From assembly GCA_046331425.1 (NCBI GenBank), contig JAXLQU010000021.1:1-64000 (forward strand): 64,000 bases of DNA, in the 5' to 3' direction. The notes under the pieces are model-generated. The model made no database searches. It saw only the letters and a program-made list of their open reading frames with translations, and had not been told where the DNA came from. The DNA comes from JANNUT01 sp046331425 (GTDB taxonomy: Bacteria; Acidobacteriota; Polarisedimenticolia; J045). Within the stretch, counting starts at the first letter, position 1; each line of letters begins with the position of its first letter. The position numbers were made by a program, and so were the translations under genes. Positions 34,867 to 42,286 of the stretch are shown piece after piece.

Positions 34867-35265
34867 TTACGCCAGGGCAGCAGCCATGCGGCCCGCCAAG
34901 ACCCGGGCCGTAAATCGGGCCTTTCCGGTCCAGGTCCGAGCTGGAACCAACAGCACCAAGAACATGTCGACGAGAGGGACGCGGCGGACGATCACGACGC
35001 CACGGTCGCCCTGCAGCATCCACTCCTGGAAGGCGCCGATCTTCGAGGCGGACGAAGCCCCAGCCAACGCGGGGATTGCGGCGACCACTTGGACGCCAAC
35101 CTCCTCGGCATCCAGTGGCGAGTCGGTGATGCGGTGGCGTTCCACCAAAACACCGTCGGCATCGACCAACAAAACCTCGAGCGCCTCCGGACAGAGCCGC
35201 GCAGCCTCCGCAAGGATGTCGCGGGGGCTGGCGGTCGGTTCCTGGTCAGGCGCTCGCAGGGTCAC
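34867..35265 (-). CDS. Roadblock/LC7-domain protein (MglB-like)
   Basis: A 132-residue soluble protein starting at GTG 35265. The pattern resembles the Roadblock/LC7 fold: ALEVLLVDADGVLVE (first strand and turn) then EVGVQVVAAIPALAGASS and a closing strand GVVIVRRVPLVDMFLVLLVP. Such proteins act as GTPase-activating partners or scaffolds of small GTPases such as MglA, which governs polarity of type IV pili. No MglA-like GTPase is in the window. It lies 41 bases from the lipoprotein gene, in the pilus block. Confidence 0.75.
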   Translation of the reverse strand: MTLRAPDQEPTASPRDILAEAARLCPEALEVLLVDADGVLVERHRITDSPLDAEEVGVQVVAAIPALAGASSASKIGAFQEWMLQGDRGVVIVRRVPLVDMFLVLLVPARTWTGKARFTARVLAGRMAAALA

Positions 35266-35306
35266 AACGTTTGCCGCTCATCGCGGCCATTGGCGTGTCG
35301 TGCGGA

Positions 35307-35873
35307 TCAGCTCCCGCAGACCGCCACCGCCTCGATCGGAATCGAACCGGTCGCGCTGACCGGTTCGCCACCGGCATCGCGTCCGGTGAACTTGAGGCGG
35401 ATGGTACCGCGAGTTGCCGTGCCGCTGCCCACACCTTCGCGCCAGAAGGTGATGATGTCGTCGGCCAAAACGGTGGTCATACCTACCGAACCGGCCCCGT
35501 CGGCAGGAACCGTCACCGCGACTCCTTCGGTGCGAGTCGGGGGTGCCGAGCCGTTGGTCATCTCGTAGCGAACCTGCACCTGCGTAAAGACCGCATCGCT
35601 CCAGGTCGAGGTACCACTGCCGCGAACACGCGACTCGAGATTGATGGTCTGGACCACCGACTGGAATACCTGTTCGTTGGTGCCGTCACCATTGACGTCT
35701 TGCGGGATGCCGTCGACATCCACGCAGGCCGTCGTCGGGGAAACCGACGACACGGTAACCTGCGCTTCCGAGGTGCCCGGATCGTCGGTGGCGCTGTTGC
35801 ATGCGGTCATGAGTGCCAGTGCCGTGGCCGCCACTGCGCAGGCAGCGACGCGGCGCGAGATCGTTGCGAACAT
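35307..35873 (-). CDS. Small lipoprotein of unknown function in the pilus operon
   Basis: The product is 188 residues from the ATG at 35873, with a good ribosome site (GGAGGAG). The signal ends in the lipobox LMTAC, so the mature N-terminal Cys22 is acylated. The mature part is beta-rich with Thr/Ser and an Asp/Asn-rich segment (DVNGDGTNE). Its position immediately downstream of pilQ and upstream of the Roadblock gene suggests a pilotin or other secretin-associated lipoprotein, but there is no PilF/PilW-like TPR. I infer a link to PilQ because PilP here lacks a lipobox. Confidence 0.75.
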   Translation of the reverse strand: MFATISRRVAACAVAATALALMTACNSATDDPGTSEAQVTVSSVSPTTACVDVDGIPQDVNGDGTNEQVFQSVVQTINLESRVRGSGTSTWSDAVFTQVQVRYEMTNGSAPPTRTEGVAVTVPADGAGSVGMTTVLADDIITFWREGVGSGTATRGTIRLKFTGRDAGGEPVSATGSIPIEAVAVCGS

Positions 35874-35896
35874 CGTGTCTCTCCTCCCGGTCTTCA

Positions 35897-38161
35897 TCAG
35901 GACGCCTTGATGATGCGTGGGGTGATGAAGATCAGCAGCTCGCGGTTGCGCTGCTGCACGTTGCGCGACTTGAACAGCCAGCCCAGGCCCGGAATGTTCT
36001 TCAGCCAAGGCACGCCGGTGTCGCTCTTTCCTTCGTTGACGCTGTAGATGCCGCCGATCACCGTGGTGCCGCCGTCCGGGATCAACACTTTTGTTTGTGC
36101 TCGTTGCGTGTTGATGGCCGGAACGTCGCCGACTGTGTTGACGAAATCGGGCGAGTTGTTCTCCACCTCGACATCGAGCACCACCGTGCCTTCCGCGGTG
36201 ATCTGCGGCGTGCACTTCAGGCGCAGCGAGGCCGAGACGAAGCGCACGTCGATCTCGGTCGCCGTGGTGCTGACGATCGGGATGCGAACGCCCTGCTCGA
36301 TTTCAGCGGTCTCGTTGTTCTGCGTCGCGATCTTCGGCGACGACAGACGTTTGGCATAACCTTCGGTTTCGAGCGCATCGAGCGTGATGTCGAGCGTAAA
36401 GCTGTCCAGCACGTTCCCGAACGAGAATCCCAAGGCCGAGGCCTTCGGATTGCGCGGCAGGTTGAGGTCGTAATCGACCCGCGCGCGGTGCGGGAAGTCG
36501 AGGTTGGTTTGGGTCCCGAGTTTCGGATCGGCGATGGCCGAGAATCCCCAGTTGATGCCGAGGTCACGCACGAAGTCGCGCGAGATCTCGACGATCCGGG
36601 CCTCGATCATTACTTGCGGCGTTTCGGCGTCGAGTGTCGTCAACAGACGATCGATCGCCTCGATCCGCGTCGGGATGTCGCGAATGATCAAGGTGTTGGT
36701 GCGCGGGTCGACAACCACGCGACCCTTGGGCGAAAGGATCGCATCGCGCACGACCTTCTCGATTTCTTTGGAGTCGGCGTACGACAGCGTGCGCGTGATG
36801 CTGACCGGAGCGCTCTCGTACTCCTTCGCCTCGATCAGCGCCTTACGTGCCGAGGCCTCCTGCGCCAGCTTGGAGACCGGCGCCACCCGCACGACGTTGC
36901 CGTCCAGGATCATGTCGAGGCTGTTGTTCAACAGGATCAGCGACAACGCCTGATCCCACGGAACGGCATCGACCACGATCGTGACCGCACCGCTGACGGC
37001 CGGATCGAGCACGAAGTTAAGACCGGAGATGTCGTGGAATACGCTGAACACCTGCTTGATGTCGGCGTCTACCAAATTGAGTGAGATCGGTCGTCCATTG
37101 AAGGCGCGACGTCCGTCCTCGATCGTCTTGGTCTCGAAGTTGGCGCGCGGAATCGACGACGCCGCCTTGGGGGCTTCTTCCGATTGAGCCGGCGCCAACA
37201 ATGGTTTGGCCGGGATCGAATCGTAGCTGGCGCGCTGGCCCTTTTGCGAAGCCTCAGCGGCAATCGCTCTGAGCTCGGCTTCGTAGGCAGCAGCGGTGCC
37301 GGATGAGCTGTCGGTAGCGGAGGTTTGTGCCTCGCGCGTCGGTTCCGCCGCGGCGGTGTCACGCGGCTGCGGGACGGGCGCGGAGTTCGCCGGCTGCGGA
37401 GCGGGCCGCGACTCGACCGGACTGGTGGCCGACGCCTGCTGTGGTTGCGGGCGCTCGTTCACCGTGGCCGAAGCCTGCTGTGGTTGTGGGCGTTCGTTCA
37501 CCAAGGCTGTCGCCGCGGGGACGACGTCCGTCGATGTGCTGGTCGTCGTCGCTGGCTCCGACATCGCGAGCGCGGTTGTCGTCGCTGGCGCCGGAGACTC
37601 AACCGACACCGGCCGAGACTCGGTCTGTGTTTCGGTCGCTGCCGTAGTGACAGGCGCCGAGATCGCGGACTGCGTCGTGACCGGTTGGCCAACATGAATG
37701 CGCAGCGACGAACCGTCTTGCTGGGCGGTCCAGCCCATCGCACCGGTCAACTCCATCACCACGCGCGCCATCGGATCGGGTTCGCTGCGGTATTGCCCCA
37801 CGCGCACGCGGACCAATCCGTCGTGATCGACCTCATAGCGATTGCGCGCTGTTGCTGCGGTCACGCCCGGCAGATCGAAGACGATGCGGGTCGGATTTTC
37901 GAGTGTGAACACCTGATACGGAAGCGCTCCGTCTCCGGTGAGCACGACGTCGTAGCTGTCGCCCGGTTGTTCGTCGACATTGACCCCGACGAGTTGGGCT
38001 GCAGCACTCTGCCCGGCCGGCACACCCTGCGATGCTTGCAGTTGTGGACGATCGTCGGCAGCGCTGACGCCGGCGATGGCCGCCATTGCGACAGCAAGTC
38101 CCAGGAACGCGGCGCTCAGCTTGCGGCGAAGCGGACGTTCCGTGCGGTCACCCCTGATCAT
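35897..38161 (-). CDS. pilQ: Type IV pilus secretin PilQ
   Basis: A 754-residue outer-membrane secretin with a signal peptide (1-35). An AMIN domain is near the N-terminus (VFTLENPTRIVFDLPGV), then a long low-complexity Thr/Pro/Gln/Ala linker (about 170-330) containing a 13-residue tandem repeat, then N0/STN (FNGRPISLNLVDADIKQVF), N1 and the secretin core ending VPWLKNIPGLGWLFKSR and LLIFITPRI. It forms the outer-membrane ring through which the pilus passes. The order AMIN-N0-N1-secretin is typical of PilQ. It overlaps the stop of pilP. Confidence 0.96.
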   Translation of the reverse strand: MIRGDRTERPLRRKLSAAFLGLAVAMAAIAGVSAADDRPQLQASQGVPAGQSAAAQLVGVNVDEQPGDSYDVVLTGDGALPYQVFTLENPTRIVFDLPGVTAATARNRYEVDHDGLVRVRVGQYRSEPDPMARVVMELTGAMGWTAQQDGSSLRIHVGQPVTTQSAISAPVTTAATETQTESRPVSVESPAPATTTALAMSEPATTTSTSTDVVPAATALVNERPQPQQASATVNERPQPQQASATSPVESRPAPQPANSAPVPQPRDTAAAEPTREAQTSATDSSSGTAAAYEAELRAIAAEASQKGQRASYDSIPAKPLLAPAQSEEAPKAASSIPRANFETKTIEDGRRAFNGRPISLNLVDADIKQVFSVFHDISGLNFVLDPAVSGAVTIVVDAVPWDQALSLILLNNSLDMILDGNVVRVAPVSKLAQEASARKALIEAKEYESAPVSITRTLSYADSKEIEKVVRDAILSPKGRVVVDPRTNTLIIRDIPTRIEAIDRLLTTLDAETPQVMIEARIVEISRDFVRDLGINWGFSAIADPKLGTQTNLDFPHRARVDYDLNLPRNPKASALGFSFGNVLDSFTLDITLDALETEGYAKRLSSPKIATQNNETAEIEQGVRIPIVSTTATEIDVRFVSASLRLKCTPQITAEGTVVLDVEVENNSPDFVNTVGDVPAINTQRAQTKVLIPDGGTTVIGGIYSVNEGKSDTGVPWLKNIPGLGWLFKSRNVQQRNRELLIFITPRIIKAS
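37425..37502 (-). repeat. Two tandem 39-bp units in the pilQ linker
   Basis: The units at 37425-37463 and 37464-37502 differ at 3 of 39 positions and encode two copies of VNERPQPQQASAT. The repeat lies in the flexible linker of PilQ, where copy number could change without loss of frame. Confidence 0.85.
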
Positions 38162-38745
38162 GCGCCCTCCACGGAATCAGATTGCTCTTCATCCTTCTCT
38201 TCCTGCTCGTTCACCGGGTTGAGACGCTTGGTCACATCCCGATATGGCTTGATGCGGCGTGGGTCATCGACCTGCTGGCGAAACACGACGGTGCCGTGCG
38301 CCGGCTCGATTGACAGAACTCGTGCGTCGTAGACGGTGTCGCCGACGCGCAACGTGTAGCCGCGATTGTCGGAACCGCGAAACAGGGCCACCGGATTGCC
38401 GCGAGGATCGACTGCCGTTCCTTTGAGCGCGATCTCCGCGACGGTCATTCCGGAAATCCCTTTGGGCCGCTTGCTGATGTCGGCCTGTGTGGTCTTGATC
38501 AACGGCTCGAACGGATCACGCCGGCCGGCTGCGTCATATGTGAAGTGCGTGCCGGTAACCACCGACTCCGCGTCCTTCTGAATCTGATCGATGACTTGAT
38601 CATTCGCCGTCGCGGCGGCGTCGGCCGGCGGCTTTGTCTGATCTTCACTGGCGGCGACCGGCGCAGGGCCCGCGATCGCCACGGAAAGGAGCATGACCGA
38701 GGTAACCGCCACCGCGGTCATGTGTACCGACCGCACGGTCGTCAT
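38158..38745 (-). CDS. pilP: Type IV pilus assembly protein PilP (no lipobox)
   Basis: A 195-residue protein with a PilP domain (TYDAAGRRDPFEPL, then GISGMTVAEIALKGT and RGYTLRVGDTVYDARVLSI). It couples the PilMNO inner-membrane complex to PilQ. Classical PilP is a lipoprotein; here the N-terminal signal (about 8-32, ending APVAA) has no Cys, so it looks like a type I signal or an uncleaved anchor. The C-terminal tail is acidic (EEKDEEQ). It shares its stop with pilQ and starts inside the end of pilO. Confidence 0.92.
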   Translation of the reverse strand: MTTVRSVHMTAVAVTSVMLLSVAIAGPAPVAASEDQTKPPADAAATANDQVIDQIQKDAESVVTGTHFTYDAAGRRDPFEPLIKTTQADISKRPKGISGMTVAEIALKGTAVDPRGNPVALFRGSDNRGYTLRVGDTVYDARVLSIEPAHGTVVFRQQVDDPRRIKPYRDVTKRLNPVNEQEEKDEEQSDSVEGA

Positions 38746-39344
38746 GTGTCACCTCCCGGCTGAGCGGCCGCTTGCTGGTCCGCTTCCTCCCGATAGATGT
38801 AGGTCTTGGCGGTGAACGTCGCCTTGATCGTGGCCCGCACGGTTTTGTCGGAGTTGGGCTGCATCTTCACATCCTCGACATTGATGATCCGTGCATATTT
38901 GCTGACGCGATCGAAGAACAGCCCGAGCTGGTGATAGTTGCCGATGACTTCCATCTTGATCGGTTGCTCGCGCAGGAATTCCTGCTCGGCCAACGACTGT
39001 GGATTGAAGACGCGCAGATCGAGATTGGTTTGGTCGGCGAGGCTCTTGATCCACTTCAACAGGTCGCCCATCTCCGGTTGCGTGGGCAAGATCTGCCGCA
39101 GATCGGTGAGCTTGCGCTCGAGCCCTGCGATGTCGCGCTGCAGTTCTTCGAGCTTGGCGTAGGCCTGCTTACCCTTGCGGATCTCGGCTTCCTTCTTCTC
39201 CAATTGATCGGCCAGCGCCGCAACCTTGCTCTGTTTCGCCGACAGATCGGCGGGCGCCATCTTGAACTGGAGGAAGATCAGGCCGACGCCGACAGCCAGC
39301 GCCGCTCCTAGTTGCCCCATCGGTGGAAGGTTCTTCAGGTTCAT
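38742..39344 (-). CDS. pilO: Type IV pilus alignment protein PilO
   Basis: A 200-residue bitopic protein: an inner-membrane segment at about 8-26 (GQLGAALAVGVGLIFLQF), a coiled-coil stretch (40-85, with KVAALADQLEKKEAEI and LQRDIAGLERKL) and a periplasmic ferredoxin-like domain (IKMEVIGNYHQLGLFFDRVS). It forms a heterodimer with PilN and positions PilP. It overlaps pilP by 4 bases (ATGA) and lies 3 bases from pilN. Confidence 0.94.
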   Translation of the reverse strand: MNLKNLPPMGQLGAALAVGVGLIFLQFKMAPADLSAKQSKVAALADQLEKKEAEIRKGKQAYAKLEELQRDIAGLERKLTDLRQILPTQPEMGDLLKWIKSLADQTNLDLRVFNPQSLAEQEFLREQPIKMEVIGNYHQLGLFFDRVSKYARIINVEDVKMQPNSDKTVRATIKATFTAKTYIYREEADQQAAAQPGGDT

Positions 39345-39347
39345 CGC

Positions 39348-39995
39348 TCACCCCCTCGGCTGTTCTGCGGGCGTCTGCTGCGGCGCCGCGCCCGCTTCAC
39401 CGGTCGGGGCCGGTTGCTTGTCGCTGGGCGGAATGAATTTGCAGGAAAGCAGGAAGCTCACGCCCTCGGGTGCACGCTGCGTGATGCCCATCGTGACGTC
39501 CGAGAAGAACGGCGAGTCCTTCAGATTGTTGTAGAAGTTGGAGACGGCGTTGTAGGTGGTAGCGCGACCCTTGATCTGAATCGCGTTGCTCTTCTCGTCC
39601 ATGCCGTCGAGCCACAGAAACTCCGGGAGCTGACGGCTGACTTGATCGAGCAGGTGCACCGGGACGCTCTGACGGCGCTTGAGGTCGGAGATCACCTGCA
39701 CGCGCAACTCCAAGACCTTCTTCTTGGCCTGGTATTGGTCGATCGTCTGCAGCGCCTTCTCGAGTTCTTTCTTTTCTTGGTCAGCCCGCGCGTTGGCTTC
39801 TTGCAGATCGCTGATCTGGCCGTTGAGCGCGACCCACTTGTAGCCGATGTATCCGATGCACCCAAGCACGATCGCCGCCGCCAAGATCCCTGACGCTCCC
39901 GCGCCAACCGAGAACTTGCTGAGCGCCGATCCACCCTGCTTGGTTGCAGCTTCAGGGGCGGCCTTGCGCGTTTCGAGCAGATTGACGCGAATCAT
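39348..39995 (-). CDS. pilN: Type IV pilus assembly protein PilN
   Basis: A 215-residue bitopic protein. The conserved cytoplasmic start MIRVNLLETRK is the PilM-binding motif. A membrane segment at about 31-56 (GASGILAAAIVLGCIGYIGY) is followed by a coiled coil (EANARADQEKKELEKALQ) and a periplasmic alpha/beta domain. It links PilM to PilO. The Pro/Gln-rich tail (QQTPAEQPRG) is unusual but not conserved in the family. It overlaps pilM by 4 bases. Confidence 0.94.
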   Translation of the reverse strand: MIRVNLLETRKAAPEAATKQGGSALSKFSVGAGASGILAAAIVLGCIGYIGYKWVALNGQISDLQEANARADQEKKELEKALQTIDQYQAKKKVLELRVQVISDLKRRQSVPVHLLDQVSRQLPEFLWLDGMDEKSNAIQIKGRATTYNAVSNFYNNLKDSPFFSDVTMGITQRAPEGVSFLLSCKFIPPSDKQPAPTGEAGAAPQQTPAEQPRG

Positions 39996-41056
39996 CGATC
40001 ACCCACCTTCCGTAACGCCAAACCAACAGCGACCGCCGCATCGGGGCCGGCGTCGCCAAGCTGATCTTGAATTCGCGAGGGGAGCTTGACCTTGCGGAAT
40101 GGATCGAGCATCTCGACCCGGGCTCGGAACTGAGCACCGAGCGCATCGCGCAGGCCCGGCAAGCGCGAACCGCCACCCGCCAAGAAGATCGCCTCCAGGG
40201 GATGTTCCGATCCGGCGAACGCTTTCACGAAGTCGATCGTGCGTTGGATCTCGTGGCACAACTCGTCGTTGACCGAACTGAGGATCTGCGAGACCTGATC
40301 GCCCGACACGCCGTCGACCGTCTCACCGCGCTTGCAGGCCTCAGCCTGATCGCGCGACAGGTTCAACTCTCGCTGCAACGTATCGGTGTATTGGTTGCCG
40401 CCGATCGAGATGTCGCGCCAGAAGACCGAGACGCCGTTTTGTAGCACGGCGATGCTGGTGACCGAAGCGCCGATATCGATCAGTGCGGCGGATGCCGGCA
40501 TCTCTTCGCTGTAGTTGGCTTCGAAGCAGTTCAGCGCGGCGAACGTTCCGACATCAACCACCGTCGGTTCGAGTCCAGCCTGCGTGATGACCGAGGTGTA
40601 GTCCTCGATCTTCTCCTTGCGAGCCGCAACCAGAATCACGTCCATGTTCCCCTCGCCCGCCAGCGAGGAGCCTTTGAGAACGTGGTAGTCGAGCGACACC
40701 TCCTGGATGTTGAAGGGGATGTATTGCTCGGCTTCCCATCGGATTTGCTCGGCCAGCTCGGCTTCGCTCATCGTGGGCAGATTGATGCGGCGAATAATGA
40801 CCGCCTGGCCTGACAGCGCCGTCGCCACCTTGGTGTGCTTGATTCGGTGGTTGGTCCAGATCCGGCGCAGTGTGTCGACCACCAAGCCGGCATCCATGAT
40901 CGTGCCGTCGACGATCGCCTCTTGGGGCAACGGTTCCTTGGCGAGAGCTGTGACCTCCCAGCCCCGCCCTCGACCGACCTCCTTGAGCTCGACCACCTTG
41001 ATGGAGCTATCGCCAATATCCAGCCCCACCAACTCCTTGGACCGACCGAAGAGCAT
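39992..41056 (-). CDS. pilM: Type IV pilus actin-like ATPase PilM
   Basis: The product is 354 residues from the ATG at 41056, preceded by a GGAGG ribosome site. Actin/FtsA fold: phosphate-1 loop VGLDIGDSSIKVVEL, the connect and phosphate-2 region ALIDIGASVTSIAVLQ, and the adenosine motif IFLAGGGSRLPGL. It is a cytoplasmic ring that binds PilN. As the first gene of the pilMNOPQ unit, it lies downstream of a 401-base gap that it shares with rpmB in the opposite direction. Confidence 0.96.
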   Translation of the reverse strand: MLFGRSKELVGLDIGDSSIKVVELKEVGRGRGWEVTALAKEPLPQEAIVDGTIMDAGLVVDTLRRIWTNHRIKHTKVATALSGQAVIIRRINLPTMSEAELAEQIRWEAEQYIPFNIQEVSLDYHVLKGSSLAGEGNMDVILVAARKEKIEDYTSVITQAGLEPTVVDVGTFAALNCFEANYSEEMPASAALIDIGASVTSIAVLQNGVSVFWRDISIGGNQYTDTLQRELNLSRDQAEACKRGETVDGVSGDQVSQILSSVNDELCHEIQRTIDFVKAFAGSEHPLEAIFLAGGGSRLPGLRDALGAQFRARVEMLDPFRKVKLPSRIQDQLGDAGPDAAVAVGLALRKVGDR

Positions 41057-41108
41057 GAGGTTCCTCCGCGTCGGCACTGCGGGAGGCAGCCGTTCCGGGG
41101 ACGGGGCG

Positions 41109-41138
41109 AAACTAAGCGATAAAGCCGAAACCGGTCAA
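41109..41138 (-). promoter_or_regulatory. Candidate sigma-70 promoter of pilMNOPQ
   Basis: On the minus strand TTGACC (41138-41133) and TAGTTT (41114-41109) are 18 bases apart, upstream of pilM by about 50 bases. The -10 box matches only half of the consensus, so the call is tentative. Confidence 0.4.
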
Positions 41139-41379
41139 GGCAGAAACGAACGACTACGGGCCATTCAGCACGACAGCGAACGTTCGTTTGTGTCCGACTG
41201 CTGTTTCTCTCGCCTCTCTCACCCCGGCCCGAGCGTCCTCTCCACTCGTGCCGTACTGCGCTCAAGACCTTCAGGCTCCGGCGCCTCGGCATGCCGGATC
41301 CTTGGGGTCACCTGCGGCCGAACTTAGGTCCCGGAAGGGGGCAGTGGCAAGATTCCGGTTAAGACGGTCCGGATTTCCT

Positions 41380-41408
41380 TTGACCGCCCGGGATGGCCCG
41401 GCTAGAAT
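41380..41408 (+). promoter_or_regulatory. Sigma-70 promoter of rpmB
   Basis: TTGACC (41380-41385) and TAGAAT (41403-41408) are 17 bases apart, a near-consensus pair that would start transcription near 41415, about 43 bases before the rpmB start codon. Confidence 0.8.
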
Positions 41409-41457
41409 CCCGCGTTTTTCGTCAGACGCTTCACGGTCTTCGGAGGTTGGGAAAGCC

Positions 41458-41655
41458 ATGGCTCGGATGTGCGATGTTTGCGGCAAGAAGCCGATGTTCG
41501 GCAACAAGATCAGCCACGCTAATAACGTCACCAAGCGCCGCTTCGAGCCGAACTTGAAGAAGGTGCGTGTCATCGATGCCGGCGGGGCGCATCGGCGCGC
41601 CGTGGTTTGCACACGATGCTTGCGATCCGGAAAGGTCCAGAAGCGGGTTTCTTAG
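41458..41655 (+). CDS. rpmB: 50S ribosomal protein L28
   Basis: A 65-residue ribosomal protein of the large subunit. It is of the C-plus type with a zinc ribbon: Cys5, Cys8, Cys51 and Cys54 (CDVCGK and CTRCLR). The core FGNKISHANNVTKRRFEPN is the rRNA-binding signature of L28. A strong promoter lies upstream and an intrinsic terminator follows, so it is a monocistronic gene. Its usual partner rpmG is absent. Confidence 0.97.
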   Translation: MARMCDVCGKKPMFGNKISHANNVTKRRFEPNLKKVRVIDAGGAHRRAVVCTRCLRSGKVQKRVS

Positions 41656-41684
41656 GCGCTTCTTGGTTCGATCCTGTTGCGAAG

Positions 41685-41712
41685 CGCCGGGCACGCCCGG
41701 CGTTTTTCGTTT
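41685..41712 (+). terminator. Intrinsic terminator of rpmB
   Basis: A 7-bp GC stem (CGCCGGG/CCCGGCG) with a 4-base loop is followed by TTTTTCGTTTT, beginning 30 bases after the rpmB stop. Confidence 0.85.
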
Positions 41713-41889
41713 TCGCCGAGGCTGTTTCTCTCGACAGGGCGAGCCAAGGGGTGACTGCCAGACTCTAAAGAGTCGATAGCAGCCGACGACGAGCGGGTAC
41801 TTCCCAAGAGCGAAGCTGGACTCGATCGAATCGTGCGTGTTGCGGCAGGTCTGCTCGAAGCGACTCAGTCTCTTGCTCACACCGCCGCC

Positions 41890-42267
41890 CTAGGGCACGA
41901 CTGCGATCACCTCGATCTCGATCAGCGCATCTTTCGGTAGCCGCACGACCTCCACCGTCGAGCGAGCCGGCTTGTGATCGCCAAAAGTCTCGGCGTAAAC
42001 CGCGTTCATGGCGGCAAAGTCGTCGAAGTTTTTGAGGAACACGGTGGTCTTGACCACATGAGCGAGGTCGCTGCCGGCCGCGGCCAACACCGCGACCAAG
42101 TTCTTCAACACCTGTCGCGTCTGCGCTGAGATGTCTCCTGCGACCAATTGGCCGGTCGCTGGATCGATCGCCACCTGCCCAGCACTGAACACCAATCCGC
42201 CGCTGACAATCGCCTGCGAGTATGGGCCGATCGCCTGCGGCGCCTGTTTGGTATGAATCGACTTCAT
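41890..42267 (-). CDS. ridA: RidA family enamine/imine deaminase
   Basis: A 125-residue protein of the YjgF/YER057c/UK114 family. Signatures: APQAIGPYSQAI near the start, GGLVFSAGQV, and the C-terminal catalytic Arg in HKPARSTVEVVRLPKDALIEIEV. It hydrolyses reactive 2-aminoacrylate-type enamines made by PLP enzymes and works in the cytosol as a trimer. It starts 19 bases after the stop of the relA/spoT-like gene. Confidence 0.95.
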   Translation of the reverse strand: MKSIHTKQAPQAIGPYSQAIVSGGLVFSAGQVAIDPATGQLVAGDISAQTRQVLKNLVAVLAAAGSDLAHVVKTTVFLKNFDDFAAMNAVYAETFGDHKPARSTVEVVRLPKDALIEIEVIAVVP

Positions 42268-42286
42268 CGCTTCGATCCTCTCTTGG

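Larger units (their letters stand above)
41057..41457. other. Divergent 401-base promoter region of pilM and rpmB
   Basis: This holds the promoter of rpmB at its right end and a weaker candidate promoter of pilM at its left. No gene was recognised. The middle (41150-41370) shows no other obvious sites by eye. Confidence 0.6.

Noticed and set aside
41431..41880. Minus-strand frame of 149 codons beginning between ridA and rpmB
   Set aside because: It begins with a plausible ATG but runs through the rpmB terminator and antisense of rpmB, with no family pattern.
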